Shown here piece after piece: positions 34,196 to 41,836 of a stretch of 41,836 nt of DNA. The position numbers were made by a program, and so were the translations under genes. This stretch comes from Verrucomicrobia bacterium ADurb.Bin006 (lineage in GTDB: Bacteria; Verrucomicrobiota; Verrucomicrobiia; Limisphaerales; J093), in assembly GCA_002071485.1 (NCBI GenBank), contig MWFF01000099.1, positions 1 to 41,836 on the forward strand, written 5' to 3'. Position 1 is the stretch's first letter. Each line of letters opens with the position of its first letter. The notes under the pieces are model-generated. The model was not told where the DNA came from, ran no database searches, and saw only the letters and a program-made list of their open reading frames with translations.

Positions 34196-35309
34196 GACAT
34201 GGCGCTTGGTTTGCGCCTCAACCGTCTTGAGCCTGTGCGGCGTCCTTGCCCGGCCTGCGATCGCACAACCGCGCACAACCGACCATCACGCAAGCATGTT
34301 TCGCGGCTGGCACGACTTTCGAAGTTGGGACCGCACGACCAAAGCCCTCTCCGCCGAAGAAGTGTGGACCTCACCGGTTGTGCGGGTGCCCAATTCCTGG
34401 GATGAACTCATCGCGTCCTGGAACGTCCAGACGCCCTCGGGCAGCGGACTGCACATCGAGGCCAGAGCCGGACACGCCGATGCATGGACCGGTTACTACA
34501 GCCTCGGATTCTGGTCGGCTGATCCCAAGCAGCACCGGCGCGCCAGCGTTTCCGGACAGTCGGATGCCGATGCCGAAGTCCAAACCGACACCCTCGTGCT
34601 CAAACGGCCCGCGGAAACCGCCCAACTGCGGGTGACCTTGACGGCATCGCCGCAAGGCGCGCGCCCCGTGCTGACTTTCGTCGGGCTCTGCTGCCTGAAC
34701 ACGCGGACGAAGCCACAGCCACTCCCGCCCAATACCCGGGCGTGGGGCCGGTCGATCGATGTCCCCGAACGCTCCCAGGCAAGCTACCCCGGCGGCGCCC
34801 AGGCCTGGTGCAGCCCCACAAGCGTCTCGATGGTGCTCGCTTATTGGTCGCGGCAATTGGGCAAACCGGAACTGGACCGTGACGTGCCGGAGGTGGTGGA
34901 AGGTGTATACGACCCAATCTGGCCCGGCACAGGCAACTGGTCGTTCAATACGGCCTACGCCGGCTCGCTGCCCGGCCTGCGGGCCTATGTGACTCGCCTC
35001 ACCGATCTGTCCGAACTCGAAGACTGGGTGATGCGCAAAGTGCCCGTCGTCGTCTCGGTCTGCTACGACCTCTTGCGAGGCCGTCCGCGCAACCGCGACA
35101 GCGGACACCTGGTCGTCTGCGTCGGTTTCACCAAGGAGGGGGACGCGATCGTGAACGATCCGGGAACGCTCACAGGCGTCAGCAAGACGTTTCCGCGCGA
35201 GAACCTCGCACGCGCCTGGGCCAACTCGAAGAACACGGTCTACTTGATCCATCCCGAGGGCTGGCGCCTGCCGCACGACCGCTTCGGACACTGGCACGCG
35301 ACGAGGTAG
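34173..35309 (+). CDS. Exported C39-like cysteine peptidase family protein
   Basis: 378 residues from ATG 34173 inside the end of the rhomboid gene; the open frame before it is a shadow. Signal peptide about residues 1-31 (RLVCASTVLSLCGVLARPAI). A beta domain (about 45-180) precedes the C39_2-type papain-like fold: Cys 213 in GGAQAWCSPTSVSMVLAYW, His 312 in DSGHLVVCVGF and Asp 329 in VNDPG form the catalytic triad. Unlike bacteriocin-transporter C39 domains it is free-standing and exported, so its substrate is probably extracytoplasmic protein. It is not close to the RiPP-like locus, and a role as its leader protease is only conceivable. Confidence 0.82.
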   Translation: MICHVATKTWRLVCASTVLSLCGVLARPAIAQPRTTDHHASMFRGWHDFRSWDRTTKALSAEEVWTSPVVRVPNSWDELIASWNVQTPSGSGLHIEARAGHADAWTGYYSLGFWSADPKQHRRASVSGQSDADAEVQTDTLVLKRPAETAQLRVTLTASPQGARPVLTFVGLCCLNTRTKPQPLPPNTRAWGRSIDVPERSQASYPGGAQAWCSPTSVSMVLAYWSRQLGKPELDRDVPEVVEGVYDPIWPGTGNWSFNTAYAGSLPGLRAYVTRLTDLSELEDWVMRKVPVVVSVCYDLLRGRPRNRDSGHLVVCVGFTKEGDAIVNDPGTLTGVSKTFPRENLARAWANSKNTVYLIHPEGWRLPHDRFGHWHATR

Positions 35310-35329
35310 TCAGCCGTTCGCCCGCCTTC

Positions 35330-35500
35330 GGTGCATCTGCTGGTTGTCGGCGCGATGCCGCCCGGTAAGTGCACCGGGCCGACACTGGATCGAGACTCCC
35401 GGTGCAGGCCGCGTGCCCTGCCTGCGCCGCAAAGCGCTGCGGCCTGTCTGCCGTGTCGGGCACGGCACAGGCAGGCGCGGCAGGCAGGCCCCACGCGGCG
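35330..35500. repeat. Palindrome-rich intergenic repeat
   Basis: The 277 nt between the C39-like and CII-like genes are full of overlapping imperfect inverted repeats: GCCCGGTAAGTGCACCGGGC, GGCCGCGTGCCCTGCCTGCG facing CGCGGCAGGCAGGCC, and CCTGTCTGCCGTG facing CACGGCACAGGCAGG. The pattern resembles clustered REP elements. No gene is seen here. It could fold into a strong hairpin and end the upstream transcript. Confidence 0.5.
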
Positions 35501-35586
35501 CAAACTCGACGCCCGCCGACAACCTCCAGATACACGGCCCGCCTTCCCGCCCGCCTTCCCGCTTGTCAATGCCCAGCGGGTTGCCC

Positions 35587-36084
35587 ATGTTTGATGCCAT
35601 GCAGTCGCACGAGTTGCTTCGCGAGGTTTACGACCGGGCCAACGTCAAACAGATCGCCGCCGATCTCGGACTGTCTTTGTCGCTCATTTACAAGTGGGCC
35701 GAACCGTCGAACGACATGGGCAGCGGCACGACCAATCCGCTCGATCGCGTTGTGGCCTTGATTCGCAGCACGGGCGATTCCCAAATCGTGCAGTGGATCT
35801 GCCAGGAAGCCGGAGGCTTCTTCATTCGCAATCCCAAGGGCCTCTGGCCGCACCCCTTGCTCCTTGTCCCCGCCACCAACCTGATCGTCCAGGACTTCGC
35901 CGACCTCCTGGCGGTGATCGCCAAGGCTGCCAACGACAACCACATCTCCCGCCCCGAAGCCGCAGCCATCCGCACCCGCTGGGAGGAACTCAAGTCCGCC
36001 ACCGAAGGCTTCGTGCGGTGCTGTGAGGCGGGCAATTTCACCTCGATGAAGCCTGCCGAATCCCCGCCCGCGGACAAGCGCTGA
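35587..36084 (+). CDS. Phage CII-like (CP76 family) regulatory protein
   Basis: 165 residues from ATG 35587; an ATG 12 nt further on is also possible. A helix-turn-helix occupies about residues 12-34 (VKQIAADLGLSLSLIYKWAE). The rest, with LDRVVALIRSTGDSQIVQWI, CQEAGGFFIRNP and a central helical part, follows the phage regulatory protein CII/CP76 pattern. In P2-like phages this family controls the lysogeny decision, but isolated chromosomal copies occur across Verrucomicrobia without other phage genes, as here. It likely represses or activates an unknown target. Confidence 0.7.
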   Translation: MFDAMQSHELLREVYDRANVKQIAADLGLSLSLIYKWAEPSNDMGSGTTNPLDRVVALIRSTGDSQIVQWICQEAGGFFIRNPKGLWPHPLLLVPATNLIVQDFADLLAVIAKAANDNHISRPEAAAIRTRWEELKSATEGFVRCCEAGNFTSMKPAESPPADKR

Positions 36085-36151
36085 CCCGAGAAGCGCATGC
36101 CGCCTTTTTTCTTTTCAGTCATCCCTCTGTTCTTCTAACCTCGATTCACAT

Positions 36152-37192
36152 ATGCCGAAAGACATCACCTACAAGTTCTGCTTTGGTCCCTGGAATTTGA
36201 GCGAAGGTCAGGACCCCTACGGCCCCCCAACCCGCCCCGTCCAGACGTTCGATTGGAAGCTCGGCCAACTGAAACGGCTCGGCTTCGACGCCATGATGTT
36301 CCATGACGACGACGCCGTCCCGGACGTCGACGGCAAATCCGACGCGCAATTGGCGAGGGAATCGAAGGAGTTGCGCAAGAAACTCAAAGACGCCGGCGTG
36401 GTCGCCGAAATCGTCGCGCCGCGCCTGTGGTTCGATCCGAGGACAATCGACGGCGGGTACACAAGCAACGATCCCAAGTGTCGCCAATTCGCTATCCGCC
36501 GCTCGCTGCGCTGCATCGACATCGCCAACCACCTCGGATGTAACCTCATCGTCCTGTGGCTGGCCCGCGAAGGCAGCTACATCCGCGAGAGCAAAAACGC
36601 CCGCCGCTCGATGGACTATCTGGTCGCGGCCATCGACAAGATGCTCGCCCACGACAAGCGAATCCGAATCGCCATCGAGCCCAAACCCAACGAGCCCATG
36701 GACGTCGCCTACGTGCCGACCATCGGCCACGCCCTGGCCTTGGCGAGCCTCACCCGCGACCCCAAGCGCGTGGGCTGCCTCATCGAATCCGCGCACGCCC
36801 TGCTCGCGGGACTCGATCCGGCGGACGAGATCGATTTCGCCTGCTCCTTCGGCAAGCTCTGGTCGCTGCATCTCAACGACCAAAACGGACTCAAATTCGA
36901 CCAGGACAAACCCTTTGGCAGCGCCAACCTCCGCGTCGCCTTCAATCAGGTCCTTGCCCTGGAACGGAACCGGTACGGCGCCCGCGGCGAGTACGTCGCC
37001 TTCGATGTCCACCCCTTCCGCACCACCAAGGTCGAGCATTGGACCGCCCACCTCGAGAACAGCCGGCGCACCTTCCTCAAGCTGGTCGAGAAGGCCCGCA
37101 CCTACCCGGAGGCACAAGCGAACAAACTCATCGCCGACCGCAACTACGCGGCGCTCGATCAACTTGTCCTTGAACATCTGATGGGCCGTTAG
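36152..37192 (+). CDS. Xylose isomerase-like TIM-barrel protein
   Basis: 346 residues. Xylose isomerase pattern: YKFCFGPWNL near the start, AMMFHDDDAVPD with the active-site-type His-Asp, WLAREGSY, the metal-binding IEPKPNEPMDVAY, CLIESAHALLAG (Glu-His metal ligands) and LWSLHLNDQNG. Length and motif order match the Streptomyces-type XylA more than the generic endonuclease IV-like barrels, though several positions differ (e.g. ESAH for EANH). It probably interconverts an aldose and ketose in the cytoplasm; xylose, rhamnose or another sugar cannot be decided. No sugar kinase or transporter gene is nearby. Confidence 0.8.
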   Translation: MPKDITYKFCFGPWNLSEGQDPYGPPTRPVQTFDWKLGQLKRLGFDAMMFHDDDAVPDVDGKSDAQLARESKELRKKLKDAGVVAEIVAPRLWFDPRTIDGGYTSNDPKCRQFAIRRSLRCIDIANHLGCNLIVLWLAREGSYIRESKNARRSMDYLVAAIDKMLAHDKRIRIAIEPKPNEPMDVAYVPTIGHALALASLTRDPKRVGCLIESAHALLAGLDPADEIDFACSFGKLWSLHLNDQNGLKFDQDKPFGSANLRVAFNQVLALERNRYGARGEYVAFDVHPFRTTKVEHWTAHLENSRRTFLKLVEKARTYPEAQANKLIADRNYAALDQLVLEHLMGR

Positions 37193-37212
37193 CACGAGGC
37201 GGGGGGGAGACC

Positions 37213-38607
37213 ATGCCCGAAAAGACCATCAACGAAGTCACACGCGCATGGCGCGAGCAATACGAGAAAGGCCTGGCGGCCTTCGAGCGGAATAACCTCG
37301 ATTACGCCATCGATATTCTCAGCAAGGTCGTCGAACAGGAGCCGGCCTTCTTCGACTGCCGCCAGGCCTTGCGCGCCGCCCAGTTCAAGAAGAGCGGCGT
37401 GGGCGGCGGCGGGCTGTTCAAGAAGATCATGGGCTCGACCAATCCCAAGGTGGTCCAGGCCCAAATCGCCCTGCGCAACAACCCGCGCCACGCATTGAAC
37501 CTCGTCGAGGACGTCCTCAATCACGACCCGAACAACATGGCCGCCCATCGAGTGCTGGCGGATGCGGCCATGGCGCTCGACTTCCCTAAGACGGCCGTTC
37601 TCTCCCTCGAAATCGTCTACAAACAGTCCGCCAAGGACCGCGATGTCGTCATGAAACTGGCGCGCGCACTCGTCAAAACCGGCCAGGCCCGGCGCGCCGA
37701 GGGCCTCATCGCCGAGTTGAGCCGCGCCCACCCGCGCGACCCCGAGATCGCCCAGGCCCTCAAAGACATGTCGGCCAGCCGCACCATGACCGAAGGCGGT
37801 TACGAGGGCTTGGCCGACGGCAAGGGTTCCTACCGCGACATCCTCCGCAACGAGGAGGAGGCCGTGACGCTCGAACAGGAGAAGCGGGAGCACAAGACCG
37901 AAGACGTCACGCGCCGGCTTCTGGCCGAATACGAGGCCCGCCTGGCCGCCGAACCGGACAATCTCAGGCTCGTGCGCTCGATCGCCGAGCTCTACGCCGA
38001 AAAGAAGGATTACGACAAGGCGCTCGAATACTACAAGCGCCTGACCGGCAGCGAGGCGGGGGATCCGGTCGTCGACCGCACAATCGCGGACCTCACGGTC
38101 AAGCGCTTCGATCAAGCGCTCCTCGACCTTGATCCCACCGCGCCGGACCATGCCGAGCAGTCAGCCAAACTCAACGCCGAGAAGCAGGCCTTCATGCTGG
38201 ATGCCTGCAAAAAGAGGGTGGACCGCTATCCCAACGACCTCCAACTGCGCTTCGAACTGGCCCAGCTCTACTTCGAAGCCGGACGCATCAGCGAGGCCAT
38301 CCAGGAGTTTCAGAAATCCCAGAACAACCCCCACAAACGCATCCAGTCTCTCTTCTATCTCGGCCAGTGCTTCTCCCGCCGCGGCATGAACGATCTGGCC
38401 GCGCGCACCTTCCAGAATGCGATCAAGGAGAAGGCGGTGTTCGACGACGAGAAGAAGGAACTGATCTACGCCCTCGGCTGCGCTCTCGAGAAGATGGGCA
38501 AACGCAACGAGGCCATCGAGCAGTTCAAGCTTATCTACGAAAGCGACATCGCCTACCGCGATGTCGCCGCCAAAGTCGACGCCTACTACGCCTCACAGGG
38601 CTCGTAG
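37213..38607 (+). CDS. Tetratricopeptide repeat protein
   Basis: 464 residues, preceded by the purine-rich GGGGGGGAGACC. At least seven TPR-like helical pairs: GLAAFERNNLDYAIDILSKV, LNLVEDVLNHDPNNMAAHRV, VVMKLARALVKTGQARRAEG, LYAEKKDYDKALEYYKRLTG, LAQLYFEAGRISEAIQEFQK, YLGQCFSRRGMNDLAARTFQ and YALGCALEKMGKRNEAIEQF. No signal peptide or membrane segment, so cytoplasmic. A charged stretch (EEEAVTLEQEKREHKTEDV) divides the two halves. Such proteins scaffold complexes; the partner is unknown. It starts 20 nt after the isomerase-like gene and may share its transcript. Confidence 0.85.
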   Translation: MPEKTINEVTRAWREQYEKGLAAFERNNLDYAIDILSKVVEQEPAFFDCRQALRAAQFKKSGVGGGGLFKKIMGSTNPKVVQAQIALRNNPRHALNLVEDVLNHDPNNMAAHRVLADAAMALDFPKTAVLSLEIVYKQSAKDRDVVMKLARALVKTGQARRAEGLIAELSRAHPRDPEIAQALKDMSASRTMTEGGYEGLADGKGSYRDILRNEEEAVTLEQEKREHKTEDVTRRLLAEYEARLAAEPDNLRLVRSIAELYAEKKDYDKALEYYKRLTGSEAGDPVVDRTIADLTVKRFDQALLDLDPTAPDHAEQSAKLNAEKQAFMLDACKKRVDRYPNDLQLRFELAQLYFEAGRISEAIQEFQKSQNNPHKRIQSLFYLGQCFSRRGMNDLAARTFQNAIKEKAVFDDEKKELIYALGCALEKMGKRNEAIEQFKLIYESDIAYRDVAAKVDAYYASQGS

Positions 38608-38610
38608 GGG

Positions 38611-38840
38611 TCAGTCACCGAAGATCAGGAAGAACCAACCATAGCCGGCGCGCTCGCTGCAGCGCCGCGCTTTGGACTCAAAACTTCTGAGGCAAAGCAA
38701 ATCCTCGGTGTAGTTTGCACGGCTGTTTCTGGCTGGCGCAAAACCGGACGACAACTTCGCCTCAAAGCAGCCACCCTCGACACTTACGCCAGCGCCTTTG
38801 AACATCCGCTGATGGATGAAGCCAGACGATTGTTTGGCCC
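38611..38840 (+). pseudogene. C-terminal fragment of a HipA-like kinase gene
   Basis: The plus-strand frame reads TEDQEEPTIAGALAAAPRFG, then LKTSEAKQILGVVCTAVSGW and RKTGRQLRLKAATLDTYASA, ending in FEHPLMDEARRLFG. This matches the closing helices of HipA serine/threonine kinases (pattern 'nlalalsvA..F.L...eA..I......v..WR..A..lgl...ei..ma.aFEh..l..Ar'). It has no start and lacks the kinase core, so it is a truncated remnant. HipA is the toxin of the HipBA system. The fragment sits just upstream of a STAND NTPase, which suggests a spot where defence-type genes come and go. Confidence 0.6.
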
Positions 38841-38940
38841 ACCAGTGGCTCATCGGCCATCAGCTCAAAGTCCAGCCCGGAGGAAAAGGCCGAGAAACGG
38901 CTTGTCAGCTTGCCACCTCCGGGGCTAGCCTCCAGCCCGC

Positions 38941-41836
38941 ATGGCTGAGCCGCTGACCATGGCCGCGTTCCTCGCCGCAACTGGGGTTCACATCTACTAC
39001 CACGTGGTCGGTGGCGCGGCGTACGATCTTGTCGGGAATTTCATCGAGCACTGGCGCGAGGCGGCCATGGACCCGCAGACGGGTCTCCCGCGAAATCACG
39101 ACCTTCGGGAGGCCAGCGAGGCATCGTTCCAGGCCGCGGTGCAACTGCTGCTCCTTGAACTGGCCGGGCGCATTGACCCCAAGCGCTCGTGGTTAACCCG
39201 ATGGGCTGAGAAGGGGCGTTGGGCCAGTGTCCTGGCGAAGGACCTGTTTGCGGGCACTGACCAGCCGCACCGTCAATGGCTGGACGCTTTCCGTACCGCC
39301 GTCGGTGGCAGGCACTTCAAAAGCCTTCACAACAGCCTCAATCTGAGCGAGGACCAGATGCGCGAGTGTTTCAAGGAAGCCAACCTCTGCATGGTCCTGG
39401 GCACGGCATTTGCCGACAGGCTGCTGGAGTGGACCCGGTTCCACGTCACCGCAGGCACGGAACATCCCGATTTCGAGAATCTGGTCCGCAACGGTTGGCG
39501 GGTTGACGAACGAGCGGAGGCCAATCCCCCTCCCCTCTCCGCAGGTCTGGCCACCAAGGGGGTTGCAGTGCACCACTTGGGCGCCGACCGTCGCATCACC
39601 CTCGCCCACGCCTACTGCCTTTTTTTCCGCGAGCACGTCAAACGCAGACCAGAGGTTTTTCGCATCTTCACCGCCGACACGCTCAACGAGATGCTTGCCC
39701 GACTCGACAGACTGGGCGGGGAGGTGAAAGGTGAACTCACGACCCTCCGTGCGGGCATTGCCGCCGTGGCGACCAATCTGCCGAACTCCGCTCAGTTTGG
39801 GCAATGGCTCACTCCCCAACTCGGTGCGATTCAAGACCTGCTGGAAGAGGCGAAGGCGCAGCTCGACGACGTCGCCCGTAGCCAGCTCGAAATGGCCGGC
39901 CAGCAGGCCGAAATCCTTGTCGCGATCACGACCGTGCAGACCGAGCTGAGGCGCGGTCATCCCGATGCCCGCGCCGCACACGAGGCCCTCTTCGAGCACA
40001 TCAAGCGGCTCACGATGGCCTTTCAACGGGTCGAGCGGAGGCTGTTTGGCCTGCCCCTCGTGCGCCCCAGCGTCCCGCACGAGCCCGAGCCCGGCAGCAG
40101 CGACCTGTGGATCATCGAGGCCAAGTACCGCTCGATCGATCTCGTCGGCCGGGAGGCCGAGATGGATGCGCTCTGGCAGTGGGTGCACGGCGAGAAACCG
40201 GTCTCGGTCCGCCTCATCACGGGCGACGCTGGCGCAGGCAAGACCCGCCTCGCATTCGAGCTCATCTGGCGGCTGGCAATCGAGGAGGGCGATGCCTGGC
40301 AGGCCGGTCGCCTCATCAGCGACGATTTGCGGCAGCTCACGCAGGATCGCTTTTCCGCTAAGTGGGAATGGGACCGGCCCACGCTGGTCATGCTCGATTA
40401 CGCGCGGGCCTCGCACGACGCGCTGGCCCGGCTGCTCACGGAACTCGCCCGCCGCGCGCACGATCCTGGCCTGCATCCGTTCCGCCTGATTTTGCTTGAG
40501 CGGACCCCGATTGGTACCCAGAACTGGTTGGAGACGCTCTTCCCGCTCAAGTCGACCGATGGCGGGCCGCGGGTGCGCGAGTTGTTCGATCCTCCTGCGC
40601 CCGTGCCGCTGCCTGCGGTGACCTCGGCTGACCTGCGCCGCGGCTTGTTCGCTGCCACACTCCAACGGGTGGCCCGTTTCCAGGGGCGTGCGCCGCTGCC
40701 GGTGCCGGAGGCGGGGGCCGATGTCGTTTTCGATGGTCTGATCGCTCAGCCGGAATGGCGCGATCCGCTGACCTTGATGATGGCGGCGCTGGTCGCGCAT
40801 CAGCGCCAGGATTTGCTGGCGGGACGGAATTTGAAGCGCGCCGATCTCGCTTTCGAACTGGCCGATGCCGAAGGGGCGCGCCTGGTAAAGTTTGCCGGGC
40901 GCCGGTTACCGCCAGGCGAGGAATGTCTGCTACGCCACGTGGCGGGACTGACGGTGCTGGCTGGCGGGCTGGGACGCGAAGAGGTCCAAGGGTTGGCAGA
41001 TACCGAGGCCGACCTGCTGCGCTACGGCTGGGATCAATACCATCGGCGGCTGGGGGATGTGCTGGCCACCGCGTGGCCCGGAGCGGAGGGATCAGTGGCC
41101 GCCCTGCAACCTGATATTGTGGCCGAGGCGTTTGTGCTGAGAAACCTGGCCCAGCGCCTCAACCGCAAGGACGGCATTCAGGCGGTGCGACGCCTGGTGA
41201 AAACGCACGAGCGCACGTGTGCCGGCTTGATCCTCCGTGCGTTTCACAATTTTCAGTCGAATTCAGCCTGTGCCGAAACCCTGGCTGCGTGGGCCCAGGC
41301 TCTGGTCGATGATGGGTTGGCCAACCGTGACTTCGCGCTGCTGGCGGCCCTGGACGACTCGATGCCGAGGGCCACCACGGCGCTGCGCCACGTTGCGGCC
41401 CGGGTGACTGGAGCCCGCCTTCGGCATCTCAAGGACAATCCTCCAGCCGATCCTGATCCGGCCTGGCACGCGGAGCTTGCCCGGTTGGCCGGCAACCTCG
41501 GTGTGCGGCTGTCAGAGGCCGGCCGGCGGTCGGAGGCGTTGGCCCCGGCGCAGGAAGCGGTGGAATTGTATCGCGCGCTGGCCCGGCAGAATCCCGACGC
41601 CTTCCAGCCGGATTTGGCGAGCGCGCTGAACACCCTGGCGAACCAGTTGAGCGAATTGGGCCGGCGGTCGGAGGCGTTGGTCCCGGCGCAGGAAGCCGTG
41701 GAATTGTATCGCGCGCTGGCCCGGCAGAATCCCGACGCATTCCAGCCGTATTTGGCGGGCGCGCTGAACAACCTGGCGAACCGGTTGAGCGAATTGGGCC
41801 GGCGGTCGGAGGCGTTGGCCCCGGCGCAGGAAGCCG
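38941..41836 (+). CDS. STAND-type P-loop NTPase with tandem TPR-like repeats, partial
   Basis: At least 965 residues from ATG 38941 (in-frame TAG 13 nt upstream); it runs off the window without a stop. Residues 1-230 form an unassigned helical N-terminal domain (HIYYHVVGGAAYDLVGNFIE). A coiled coil or helical bundle follows at about 250-375. The NTPase has Walker A GDAGAGKT at 428-435 and Walker B LVMLDYA with Asp 486, then helical regions. From about residue 860 come TPR-like units (LGRRSEALAPAQEAVELYRA). This architecture, effector-like N-terminus plus STAND ATPase plus repeat sensor, is shared by bacterial antiviral (Avs-like) and signalling proteins. The N-terminal effector is not recognised, so an immune role is inference. 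A Shine-Dalgarno is not evident. Confidence 0.75.
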   Translation, partial: MAEPLTMAAFLAATGVHIYYHVVGGAAYDLVGNFIEHWREAAMDPQTGLPRNHDLREASEASFQAAVQLLLLELAGRIDPKRSWLTRWAEKGRWASVLAKDLFAGTDQPHRQWLDAFRTAVGGRHFKSLHNSLNLSEDQMRECFKEANLCMVLGTAFADRLLEWTRFHVTAGTEHPDFENLVRNGWRVDERAEANPPPLSAGLATKGVAVHHLGADRRITLAHAYCLFFREHVKRRPEVFRIFTADTLNEMLARLDRLGGEVKGELTTLRAGIAAVATNLPNSAQFGQWLTPQLGAIQDLLEEAKAQLDDVARSQLEMAGQQAEILVAITTVQTELRRGHPDARAAHEALFEHIKRLTMAFQRVERRLFGLPLVRPSVPHEPEPGSSDLWIIEAKYRSIDLVGREAEMDALWQWVHGEKPVSVRLITGDAGAGKTRLAFELIWRLAIEEGDAWQAGRLISDDLRQLTQDRFSAKWEWDRPTLVMLDYARASHDALARLLTELARRAHDPGLHPFRLILLERTPIGTQNWLETLFPLKSTDGGPRVRELFDPPAPVPLPAVTSADLRRGLFAATLQRVARFQGRAPLPVPEAGADVVFDGLIAQPEWRDPLTLMMAALVAHQRQDLLAGRNLKRADLAFELADAEGARLVKFAGRRLPPGEECLLRHVAGLTVLAGGLGREEVQGLADTEADLLRYGWDQYHRRLGDVLATAWPGAEGSVAALQPDIVAEAFVLRNLAQRLNRKDGIQAVRRLVKTHERTCAGLILRAFHNFQSNSACAETLAAWAQALVDDGLANRDFALLAALDDSMPRATTALRHVAARVTGARLRHLKDNPPADPDPAWHAELARLAGNLGVRLSEAGRRSEALAPAQEAVELYRALARQNPDAFQPDLASALNTLANQLSELGRRSEALVPAQEAVELYRALARQNPDAFQPYLAGALNNLANRLSELGRRSEALAPAQEA
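41523..41836 (+). repeat. Near-identical 138-nt tandem repeats inside STAND gene
   Basis: Units begin at 41523, 41661 and 41799 (CCGGCGGTCGGAGGCGTTGG), exactly 138 nt (46 codons) apart, and differ at only a few bases over the first two units. Each encodes one TPR-like pair (LGRRSEAL through LANQLSE). The near-identity at DNA level points to recent duplication or gene conversion. The array continues past the window. Confidence 0.85.

Noticed and set aside
34173..35309. C39-like protease as leader protease of the RiPP-like pathway
   Set aside because: It is 15 kb away, exported as a free protein, not fused to an ABC transporter, and paired with a rhomboid gene instead.
39193..40800. 535-codon minus-strand open frame
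   Set aside because: It is the shadow of the plus-strand STAND NTPase, which has Walker A and B motifs in the right order.
41523..41836. CRISPR-like periodic repeat
   Set aside because: 138-nt units are in frame, contiguous and without spacers; they encode TPR-like pairs.

Overview
GC-rich (clearly above 60 percent) bacterial chromosome segment, most consistent with a Verrucomicrobiota member. The support is a PEP-CTERM exported protein, a large exported protein opening with the short domain (an SPDLKSWE-like start and a QQRRFYRF-like end) that I associate with verrucomicrobial secretomes, scattered palindromic intergenic repeats, and a lineage-typical mix of DUF4091/SGNH, ceramidase-like and xylose-isomerase-like genes. 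Taxonomy is inferred from gene content only; no rRNA is present.

Layout. 1-2014 (minus): 3' part of an RHS/YD-repeat gene. 2417-3055 (plus): PEP-CTERM protein. 3172-18832 (minus): the centre of interest, a biosynthetic-type locus. In transcription order it holds a long B12-binding radical SAM gene (rSAM-F), a 152-nt gap, a small Os1348/NHLP-like leader-bearing peptide (110 aa), a U32-peptidase-like protein, five further B12-binding radical SAM genes (A to E, mostly joined by 4-nt overlaps or gaps of 2 to 13 nt), and an exported protein with the ATP-binding half of PEP synthase/PPDK. A tRNA-Pro(CGG) lies 14 nt upstream of rSAM-F. 19065-21013: wreck of an insertion sequence and its small AbrB-like companion. 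21363-26736: DUF4091/SGNH fusion protein (minus) and ceramidase-like protein (plus). 26991-28789 (minus): nucleosidase and MidA-type methyltransferase in an overlapping pair. 29592-33211 (plus): SRP RNA, dnaX, ybaB, recR and a HAD phosphatase, a conserved housekeeping block. 33251-38607 (plus): rhomboid protease, C39-like protease, CII-like regulator, xylose-isomerase-like protein, TPR protein. 38611-41836 (plus): hipA fragment, then a STAND-type NTPase with tandem 46-residue repeats that runs off the window.

Main reading. Five of the six B12 radical SAM genes, the U32 protein and the small peptide look like one operon, with the sixth just upstream on the same strand. The peptide has an acidic/amphipathic leader-like segment resembling nitrile-hydratase-type RiPP leaders and a strongly hydrophobic, Val/Ile/Ala-rich C-terminus. 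I infer a ribosomally made, post-translationally modified peptide pathway in which up to six paralogous cobalamin-dependent radical SAM enzymes act on one short core, possibly by C-methylation as in the polytheonamide-type proteusins. Product, chemistry and export route cannot be told from sequence. No transporter gene and no classical leader protease lie in the locus; the U32 protein is the only peptidase-family candidate.
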